Shown here one piece after another: positions 57,972-64,000 of a DNA stretch of 64,000 nucleotides. How positions within the stretch are numbered: position 1 is the stretch's first letter; each line of letters begins with the position of its first letter. Under the pieces are notes generated by a model. The model searched no databases. It had not been told where the DNA came from and saw only the letters and a list, made by a program, of their open reading frames with translations. The DNA is taken from positions 1 through 64,000 of the forward strand of contig CAZQKX010000014.1 of the NCBI GenBank assembly GCA_964594065.1. Reading direction: 5' to 3'. Made by a program: the position numbers and the translations under genes. The DNA is from 4572-13 sp964594065. GTDB lineage: Bacteria > Planctomycetota > Phycisphaerae > Sedimentisphaerales > Anaerohalosphaeraceae.

Positions 57972-59450
57972 TTACGGCGTTGTTTTTAATGCAAAAAGCC
58001 GCTTCTGTGTGGGTAAAAAGAACATGCCATCATGTACAAACGGCGTGATCGGGACCGATTTCATTCGTGACATTTGCACAACCTGCTTTTCTTTGCCGGC
58101 CTTGAGTATCCACAGAACATTTCTTTCCGTGCTGACATAGACCTTGCCATCGGCGATCACCGGCGATGCACACCAGGAGCCAGCTTCCATGTCATGCTGC
58201 CAGTAAAGCTTGCCAGTGTCGGCATTCAGACAACTCAGCTTGCCCGAATAATCGCTAATGTACAGCAGTCCGTTATCAATGGCCGGCTGGGCCGTTGTGC
58301 GATCCACCACTGACGAATCCCATACTTTTTGGCCGGTGGCGATATCAATACAGGACAGCATTCCCTGCCCCGGGCCATGGTTGGGGCTTTGTCCGATGGG
58401 CACATAAACACGGCCATCGGCAACGGTTGGAATCGCGATAATTTCACTGGGTCCATCAGGTGTTTTTTTGCTGTGACTGGAATAAGTTTTTGGGTTTCCA
58501 TCGACTGTGCGGTACTCTCCAGGACAGCAGTCATATTGCCAGAGCTTCTTTAATGCCTGCGGTTTATCGCCTGTCGCCGTTACTGCCTGAAACGCATAAA
58601 GGATTCCGTCTCCGCCGCCGAACAGAACGACCGCCTGATCGTCGATCATTGCCGCAACAGGTGACGACCAGTTACAATGAAAGGTTCGCTTGCTGATACC
58701 CTCGTTTTCGAAGGCGACCAGCTTGCCGGTTTTTTTATCCAGAACGATCAATGCCGGTGCCTTCGGATTAACAATGTAGCGATGCTTGTTGTCCTGGCCA
58801 TTGGAGGTGCAGGCATACAAATAATCACCAATCAGCAGCGGTGAACTTCCGCAGACGTCGTGCGGCACAACGCTGTTATTGCGGACCATGTTATATTCCC
58901 AGATGATATCGCCGTCGGTTTTTTCCAACTTATAATCAGCAGACAATTCCATATAGGCTGCTTCATCCAGATAGGGACCGTCATTGCCGTCGGTCTGGCC
59001 GTTCCGGTCCAGGCACAATATATCCCCGCGGGGCCCGACAATATACAATCGCTTGCCGTCGATGGCCGGACGCGAACAAACACCACATCGCCAGCGGTTA
59101 AAATGTGAGGGTGGAATATCCCCCTCTTCGTAACGCGGGATGACCATCTGCCAGGTCATTGCTCCGGTGTTCGGTTCAAGGCACATCAGAATACCGCCGC
59201 CGGATTGAGTCTGCGTTGAATGCTCCAGATACCGATCATCGATCCCGATAAACAACTGGCCGTTGTCTATGATGGGAATTGTGTATTGGTGTGTTCCAAG
59301 TTTTTTTTCCCAAAGCAAGTTGTCCGGGTTGATATTTTCCGGCAGCGCTGATGGGCCGGTTTCGCGTGCATGACTGATCACCGCCGGTAACAACAGAAGC
59401 AGTAAGAGGATAGAATGAGACAATAACAAATTTCGGAAGCGACTTGCCAT
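57972..59450 (-). CDS. Secreted PQQ-like beta-propeller protein
   Basis: A 492-residue protein. The start MASRFRNLLLSHSI has AAAGGTG at 7 bases upstream and opens a signal peptide (LLLLLLLPAVISHA). The body contains repeated blades of the PQQ-binding/quinoprotein-alcohol-dehydrogenase-like beta-propeller: GGILMCLEPNTGAMTWQM, YLYACTSNGQD, VVLFGGGDGILYAF, LYISDYSGKLSCLNADTGKLYW. It probably folds into an eight-bladed ring outside the cytoplasm. No catalytic Asp/Ca2+ dehydrogenase motif is obvious, so it is likely a scaffold or binding protein rather than an enzyme. Confidence 0.87.
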   Translation of the reverse strand: MASRFRNLLLSHSILLLLLLLPAVISHARETGPSALPENINPDNLLWEKKLGTHQYTIPIIDNGQLFIGIDDRYLEHSTQTQSGGGILMCLEPNTGAMTWQMVIPRYEEGDIPPSHFNRWRCGVCSRPAIDGKRLYIVGPRGDILCLDRNGQTDGNDGPYLDEAAYMELSADYKLEKTDGDIIWEYNMVRNNSVVPHDVCGSSPLLIGDYLYACTSNGQDNKHRYIVNPKAPALIVLDKKTGKLVAFENEGISKRTFHCNWSSPVAAMIDDQAVVLFGGGDGILYAFQAVTATGDKPQALKKLWQYDCCPGEYRTVDGNPKTYSSHSKKTPDGPSEIIAIPTVADGRVYVPIGQSPNHGPGQGMLSCIDIATGQKVWDSSVVDRTTAQPAIDNGLLYISDYSGKLSCLNADTGKLYWQHDMEAGSWCASPVIADGKVYVSTERNVLWILKAGKEKQVVQMSRMKSVPITPFVHDGMFFLPTQKRLFALKTTP

Positions 59451-59747
59451 GTCAACACCTTTCAATTTATAATGATTATCATTGAGCATTATGCTCTATT
59501 GGCAGCGTACATTCGATTGTCTAACATTCCACATTTACGCAAAAAAACACATTTAACTCATTAAAACATCGGTAATTCTATCAGAATTCCACTTTCAGGG
59601 TCAAGGTTTTTCTATTGTTCCGCCGTTTTCATGAATTTCAAGGGATCAGACATGCTCTGCAGAAAAGCTCTCTGACAACTTGGATTACCCCTTTATTTCT
59701 CCCAGCAATCCAAAATAGGAGGAATCCGAAAAACGACTCAATTCAAA

Positions 59748-62700
59748 TTAGTATGGACGAGTCGGAATACAGTCACCTGCTACATTGCTTCCGTTAGGAA
59801 TATAGCAGTCAAGCCATCTGGCTCCTAATTCAGCAAAGTCATCCAGCGTTACATAACAGTCGCCTGTAATATCCAAAATCAGGCTTTCATGACCTTCCGA
59901 GCCGCAATCAGCATCGTAAATGATAATATCTACTGTTCCAACCGGGAAGGCGTCAATATAGTCCTGATCCGGATTCAGATCCCCGGCAACAGCTGAAGCG
60001 GAGATACTAATTGTGGTTCCATGCTGCAGAACTTCCGGAGTGCCGTCGTCAATTGCCGCAATAGTAACCGTTTTCTTGACACCTGTAGCAATCCCTGCAG
60101 GTGTGAACTCAACGCTGGCTGTCACAGTGACATCGTCAGGATCATTGTCGTCAACAAAGTTAACCTGAATATTCGACGAAGAAACGCCACCCAGTTTGAC
60201 CTTGAACGTGTCAGACTGGCCGTTCGGACCATTGCCGTGCTCACCGACGATAACATTCGGATCAACAACTTCCAGACTCGGGAACTCATTATCAATAATC
60301 TTGACAGTGAAGTAGTCTACAGACGGTAGGATGTTAGGATCCGCAGCCGGGTTCGGATCAGCGATCTTGAAGATCATTGGGCGGTCTCCTTCAATCGTGT
60401 CGTTGGTGAGAGAGGTAACGACGATGTTCTGCTCAACATTCCAGTTGCCGCCGGCACCCCCTGTAAAGGTCACCTCGGTAACATCAACATCATCCATAAA
60501 GTAACAGAACTCTGGTTTCGTTGTATACTTGACAACGGCTTCTATATGAGACTGTGTTGAAACGTTTAGTGTGATATCCTGTCCCGGATCTTTCAGAAGC
60601 TTAATCGGAACACTGGCAACATTACCTGGAGCATCTTCGTTGATCTCATAGTATGGGGACCGGGTAACTTGAACGTTATCGATTCGAAGTTGTCCGTCAT
60701 TGCTGTCCAGCAGAAGCTTGATATCAAGCGTGCTTGCCGTACCGACCATCACGTAGTTGGTACTGCGTTTGGTGTATGTACCGGAATCTTCCAGAACAGT
60801 TCCGACTTCGACCTCATACTCATTGACAGTTCCCTTGTTAAAGACCAAGAATGCGGTAATGTCAGCAGTACCGCTGGCCATATAGGAAAACCACTCAACA
60901 ACAAGATTGTCACCGTCTGCGATCATCGTGGCATCAACCTGGTAGTCAGATTCCAGCAGGACTTCTTGACTGACCTGGACGAGGAAATGCGATTCGCCTT
61001 CGTACTGACGCTGGGGGTATCCCGGATTATACATGGGCGTTTCCCAACCAGCCGGGTTACCAGTATAGCCTTGCCATACAATGCTCGCCGTCCAGCCGCC
61101 GTCATCGATCGTACACCAGTTAGCATTCAGATGATCAAGAGGATTAACGTCACCAGCACCGGCAAAGCCTTCACAGAAAATACGGAATGGCTCATTGTAA
61201 GGATAGTCAGTGTCGGGATGATCTTCTACATAATCAAACAGATCTTCGAAACCACCGTTGCCAAAGCCCGGCTCTTTGCTGAAAATAACATCATCTGCAT
61301 TGAACAAGAACAATGGAATCGTCCAACAAGGCGGATCTGGAGGTCCACCCGGTGTGTTGCCGTCGGCGCCAATTCCAATCAGACCGTCGTTGTAAATGTC
61401 TTTGACATCATTCGGATCCAGTGCATAGTTCCAGATGGCAAGCTCATCAATTACACCTGCGAACCGCCGGTCCATATCATCACCGAGCGGCCAGTCAGAA
61501 CAGGAATTAATCGTACTGACACCTGCCATTGGATCGGTCCGGTCAACTTCACCATTAATCCACAGCATCGTTTCCGCATCATCAGCACTCCAGACCTGGA
61601 CAACATGGTACCATTTATTGATGTCTTCGGCACCAAGAATGGTTGTTGAGTCAGAAGCTGCACCGGATGTACGACATTCCCAGTGGTCACCGTCAAATGC
61701 AATACCCCAATTCTGATCGAAACCGGTGTTATCCGTTATGCCGCGTGTTGCAAATGCACCCCTGTAGCCAGTGTCTGTTGCAGTGGGTTTAAACCAGCCG
61801 GAAATGCTTATCCCGGTCCTGTTTGTTAACCGCTCAATGGGCCCGTTATTAAACTCGCAGCCGTTCAACTGACAACCGGCAGCAACCTGACCATAGGTCC
61901 AGGTTATATCACTGGCGTTTGCAGTTGCATCATTTGCAAAACCGGATCGGTCAGGTGCAATGATCCCGGAATCTTCATCCATTGGGTAATAAGCAACCAT
62001 CTGGTCAGGATAAACCGGCGGTACATACGGACCCGGGTCCTGAACATCAGCCCAGGTTTCACCGACAAACATATGGTCAATATGATGGCCGACACCACGC
62101 GGGTAGAACAGGACACTGCTGAATACATGATGGTTGGTAACGTCGAAACTGCTATAGTACGCTTGATAGGAAATTTCCGAACCAAGCGGATATCCCGTAA
62201 ATTCCGTGAAACCAACCCGAATCTCAACAGAAGTAGTCGAATCGACAATCGGCGTTATTTGGGCAACAATAAGATAGGTCTTGCCTGCCTCAAAGCCATT
62301 CGGATCGGCACTTTCAGGGATGGTTCTCGCAGTATAAGGCTGATCACTTCCCGTTACCATAACATAATCCCTGCTGTCCATGACACGTATTTCAAGCTTG
62401 CTCGCATTGGAATTTGCCAATCCCATATAGAGACCGTCATCGTTAGCCGGATCTGAAATCGTTTCACACTTCATGATACCCGTGATGAAGACTTCCTGCT
62501 CAGTGATATCAATCGAGCCGGATGTCAGGGCATATCTAGCGCTCGCATAAGCACCTTCATTTAGACCGACAACTGTATTGCCCATACCGGTATAAGCTTC
62601 AGTCGAGGAGACTTGTGGGTCATCACTTGAGAACAGTTCAGACCAGGCAGGTTGACTGAGCAGGTTGGAGCCGGGTGAATAGCTGTTGAAATCGTCATAG

Positions 62701-62768
62701 GCAAGTGGTTCGGCTGCTGCCGTAGTGGTAAACACTAGTACCGGCAATATTAACATAATTTGCTTCAC
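59748..62768 (-). CDS. Giant secreted LamG/Calx-beta protein with dockerin-like C-terminus
   Basis: A 1006-residue exported protein. The GTG at 62768 is used because AAGGAGG lies 5 bases upstream, giving VKQIMLILPVLVF as signal peptide start. A first jelly-roll-like part (about 20-240) is followed by a LamG-type domain (about 255-470, VAYYPMDEDSG to LAIWNYALDPNDV). An unassigned carbohydrate-binding-like part (about 500-720) and Calx-beta-like repeats (about 730-960, EHGNGPNGQSDTFKVKL) come next. A dockerin-like module DITGDCYVTLDDFAE ends the protein (about 975-1000). It may bind polysaccharide or attach to a surface partner. Confidence 0.88.
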   Translation of the reverse strand: MKQIMLILPVLVFTTTAAAEPLAYDDFNSYSPGSNLLSQPAWSELFSSDDPQVSSTEAYTGMGNTVVGLNEGAYASARYALTSGSIDITEQEVFITGIMKCETISDPANDDGLYMGLANSNASKLEIRVMDSRDYVMVTGSDQPYTARTIPESADPNGFEAGKTYLIVAQITPIVDSTTSVEIRVGFTEFTGYPLGSEISYQAYYSSFDVTNHHVFSSVLFYPRGVGHHIDHMFVGETWADVQDPGPYVPPVYPDQMVAYYPMDEDSGIIAPDRSGFANDATANASDITWTYGQVAAGCQLNGCEFNNGPIERLTNRTGISISGWFKPTATDTGYRGAFATRGITDNTGFDQNWGIAFDGDHWECRTSGAASDSTTILGAEDINKWYHVVQVWSADDAETMLWINGEVDRTDPMAGVSTINSCSDWPLGDDMDRRFAGVIDELAIWNYALDPNDVKDIYNDGLIGIGADGNTPGGPPDPPCWTIPLFLFNADDVIFSKEPGFGNGGFEDLFDYVEDHPDTDYPYNEPFRIFCEGFAGAGDVNPLDHLNANWCTIDDGGWTASIVWQGYTGNPAGWETPMYNPGYPQRQYEGESHFLVQVSQEVLLESDYQVDATMIADGDNLVVEWFSYMASGTADITAFLVFNKGTVNEYEVEVGTVLEDSGTYTKRSTNYVMVGTASTLDIKLLLDSNDGQLRIDNVQVTRSPYYEINEDAPGNVASVPIKLLKDPGQDITLNVSTQSHIEAVVKYTTKPEFCYFMDDVDVTEVTFTGGAGGNWNVEQNIVVTSLTNDTIEGDRPMIFKIADPNPAADPNILPSVDYFTVKIIDNEFPSLEVVDPNVIVGEHGNGPNGQSDTFKVKLGGVSSSNIQVNFVDDNDPDDVTVTASVEFTPAGIATGVKKTVTIAAIDDGTPEVLQHGTTISISASAVAGDLNPDQDYIDAFPVGTVDIIIYDADCGSEGHESLILDITGDCYVTLDDFAELGARWLDCYIPNGSNVAGDCIPTRPY

Positions 62769-62839
62769 AATAACCTCCTTTTTTGTGCTGAAAAAAAGCA
62801 TGAAAATCCCCAATTCAAGCTTACAGCTTAGATAATATT

Positions 62840-62867
62840 ATTTTACAAAAATCAGCAATTTTTTCAA
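62840..62867 (-). promoter_or_regulatory. Promoter for the LamG/Calx-beta gene
   Basis: On the minus strand TTGAAA (62867-62862) and TAAAAT (62845-62840) are separated by 16 bases. The leader to the GTG start is about 65 bases and ends in the AAGGAGG ribosome site. Confidence 0.6.
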
Positions 62868-62998
62868 GTATAATAAATATCCTGGTTATTGTGAGAAATA
62901 AAAGGAGGGACAGATAACCTGTTTCCGGGCATAATACCAAACTTCGGTAATCTCCCGGAATGGTATGAATATGACGCATGGGGTAAAATTGGATAAGG

Positions 62999-63088
62999 TG
63001 TCATTTCGAGTTCCGATTTATCGGTAAGGAATCTGTTTGGGGAAATTTTCCTATTTTAAACAGATCCCTCGATAAGTTCGTGGTGACA
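62999..63088. repeat. Palindromic dispersed element, TGTCA...TGACA
   Basis: A 90-base element begins with TGTCATTTCGAG and ends GGTGACA. Inside, AGGAATCTGTTT (63027-63038) nearly pairs with AAACAGATCCCT (63058-63069). The outer TGTCA/TGACA arms and the CTCG pairing make a long hairpin. This resembles the TGTCATTTCGAG-type palindromic repeats common in intergenic regions of several phyla. It sits alone between the LamG gene and the ferritin-like gene. Confidence 0.65.
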
Positions 63089-63185
63089 GGGTGGGGATTC
63101 GTAAAGTCCGAATATCGAAATCTGAAATCCGAAACAAATTCAAATGTTTGAATGACAAAAACACTTCTGTTCAGAAACCTTTATT

Positions 63186-63215
63186 TTGCCATATCGGTCT
63201 TAATGAACATATAAA
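63186..63215 (+). promoter_or_regulatory. Possible promoter of the ferritin-like gene
   Basis: TTGCCA (63186-63191) and TATAAA (63210-63215) with an 18-base spacer, about 70 bases before the ATG at 63292. AAGGAAAGG precedes the start codon. Confidence 0.4.
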
Positions 63216-63291
63216 AAAGACTATGATTTTTTGGATAATACGATTATAGTGAGGGCAAGGAAAACAAACGCCATAAAGGAAAGGATCGATC

Positions 63292-63735
63292 ATGAGGAAT
63301 TTCAGGTCTATTCAGGATATTTTGAATTATGTGATAAAACAGGAAGTCCAGGCGAATGATTTTTATAAGAAACTGGCCCCAATGGTCAAGAAACCCGAGG
63401 TTCGTAAGACCATCGAAAACTTTGCATTGGATGAATATCAGCACAAACTGCACCTGGAGGGTATACGGGATGGCCGCGTCGATTTTACGGATAATGAGGT
63501 TGGCGATCTGGAACTGGCCGGCAGCGTTGACGAGGTAACGCCTCATGCAAATATGACTTATAAGGAGTTGCTTGCTTTTGCAATAAAAAAGGAGGACAAG
63601 GCCCACCGGATCTATACCCAATTGGCACAATGCGCAAAGCAGAAGAATGTTAAGGAACTGTTTACCCGGCTGGCCCATGAAGAAGCTCAGCATCGCCTGG
63701 GCCTGGAACTTGAGTATGATTTGACATTCTTTTAA
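63292..63735 (+). CDS. Ferritin-like (rubrerythrin-type) di-iron protein
   Basis: A 147-residue four-helix-bundle protein with the two ExxH-type metal motifs of the ferritin-like/rubrerythrin superfamily. Ligands include Glu18 (KQEVQANDFY), Glu48 and His51 (DEYQHK), and, in the second half, KKEDKAHRIY and HEEAQH. No rubredoxin domain is present, so it is an erythrin-like form. It probably reduces peroxide or stores iron, as in anaerobes under oxygen stress. AAGGAAAGG precedes its ATG. Confidence 0.87.
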   Translation: MRNFRSIQDILNYVIKQEVQANDFYKKLAPMVKKPEVRKTIENFALDEYQHKLHLEGIRDGRVDFTDNEVGDLELAGSVDEVTPHANMTYKELLAFAIKKEDKAHRIYTQLAQCAKQKNVKELFTRLAHEEAQHRLGLELEYDLTFF

Positions 63736-63790
63736 CAATATGTTGTAATTCAGACAATTGTACGGTTCCGCCTTAGGAAAGGATTTATGA

Positions 63791-64000
63791 ATGGACTGGT
63801 TGTACCCGATCGCACTGAAAATAATTGCCGCTGTTGCCCTGCTGTATTTTGGACTGGGACTGTTTAATGTTCCCTGGCTGATGCGCATCAGGATTTTGGC
63901 ATCACTATGCATCGGTGCCTTGATCGTCGGGGCGTTGGGCTATCTGTTCCTTAGGCCCGAAGACCCGCTTGGAACGATCAGTCTGTTCGGCACTGACATT
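63791..64000 (+). CDS. Membrane protein, 3' end outside the window
   Basis: From the ATG at 63791 (AAAGGA about 8 bases upstream) the frame is open to the last base, giving 70 residues. Two hydrophobic helices are seen (about 5-24, YPIALKIIAAVALLYFGLGL, and 34-53, LASLCIGALIVGALGYLF). It begins 55 bases after the ferritin-like gene and may be in the same operon. No family can be named from this part. An alternative ATG at 63787 gives a short frame that stops at once. Confidence 0.6.
   Translation, partial: MDWLYPIALKIIAAVALLYFGLGLFNVPWLMRIRILASLCIGALIVGALGYLFLRPEDPLGTISLFGTDI

Noticed and set aside
60669..61649. 326-codon plus-strand frame inside the LamG/Calx-beta gene
   Set aside because: The minus-strand frame has a signal peptide, an excellent ribosome site and domain structure; the plus-strand frame has none.
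62895..62995. Short frame ending PEWYEYDAWGKIG, like the end of an RHS repeat
   Set aside because: Only about 33 codons between stops and a single YEYDAWG match; could be a fragment of an RHS gene but too short to call.
63244..63912. 222-codon minus-strand frame over the ferritin-like gene
   Set aside because: The plus strand encodes clear di-iron motifs; the minus frame is a shadow running through two genes.
1..64000. CRISPR arrays, rRNA genes, prophage or transposase genes
   Set aside because: No regularly spaced short repeats, no rRNA-like sequence and no recombinase or transposase frame were seen on reading both strands.

Overview
The window looks like a draft contig from a free-living, heterotrophic and probably anaerobic or microaerophilic planctomycete, most likely class Phycisphaerae (Sedimentisphaerales-like). 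This is an inference from gene content. Two large secreted proteins carry the dockerin-like module D-x-x-x-DCYV-x-L-x-DFAE-x(5)-W-L-x-C that I associate with this group. There are several secreted carbohydrate-active proteins (GH2, GH5, DUF1080, beta-helix, LamG), a TatC with a long loop insertion, and a pyruvate/2-oxoacid:ferredoxin-type oxidoreductase. A ten-N gap at 50331-50340 shows the sequence is scaffolded.

Layout. 1-4261 (+): chaperone locus groES (partial), groEL, dnaJ, grpE and a small FmdB-type zinc-ribbon gene. 4283-12660 (-): an AT-rich membrane protein with an isochorismatase-like hydrolase, an ECF sigma/anti-sigma pair, then a long co-directional run (pteridine-reductase-like SDR, dapF homologue, metalloprotease-like lipoprotein, pgsA, ribBA, lipoprotein). 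12800-14405 (+): pdxJ-dapA. 14805-17576 (+): a secreted protein with three in-register 570-bp repeats, a dockerin-like module and a metallophosphoesterase. 17706-19724 (-): glycosyltransferase and panB. 19946-25068 (+): a candidate small RNA, a degenerate histidine kinase, a small membrane protein, a secreted GH2 beta-galactosidase and a coiled-coil lipoprotein.

25157-29358 looks like a 4.1-kb genomic island at the 3' end of tRNA-Arg(CCT). A 30-bp copy of the tRNA 3' end (29/30 identical) marks its far border. Inside are an SDR, a redoxin-thioredoxin-TIM-barrel fusion and a GH5 cellulase, but no integrase. Next to it lies a thioredoxin gene broken by an in-frame TAG. 30216-36435 holds convergent tatA and tatC, an rtcB-archease-radical SAM cluster, an SDR and rpmB. 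36535-40613 (+) is gatC-esterase-gatA-gatB. 40748-45300 (+) is a sugar cassette: a Tat-exported Gfo/Idh oxidoreductase, a DUF1080 protein and a beta-helix lipoprotein.

45313-54256 holds rluB, a site-2 protease, a membrane coiled-coil protein with a BRCT-like end, nnrE, an AT-rich secreted protein split by the N gap, surE, a membrane protein, a response regulator and clpX. 54404-57620 (-) is an operon for a four-subunit 2-oxoacid:ferredoxin oxidoreductase followed by exbD. 57972-62768 (-) holds a secreted beta-propeller protein and a 1006-residue LamG/Calx-beta protein. The window ends with a ferritin-like gene and the start of a membrane protein.

The strongest items for follow-up are the tRNA-bounded island with its fusion protein, the DapF homologue with both catalytic cysteines replaced by serine, the candidate sRNA with an anti-Shine-Dalgarno segment, the BRCT-like membrane protein, and the N gap that appears to be an unmerged 4-bp overlap. 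No CRISPR array, rRNA or intact transposase was seen.
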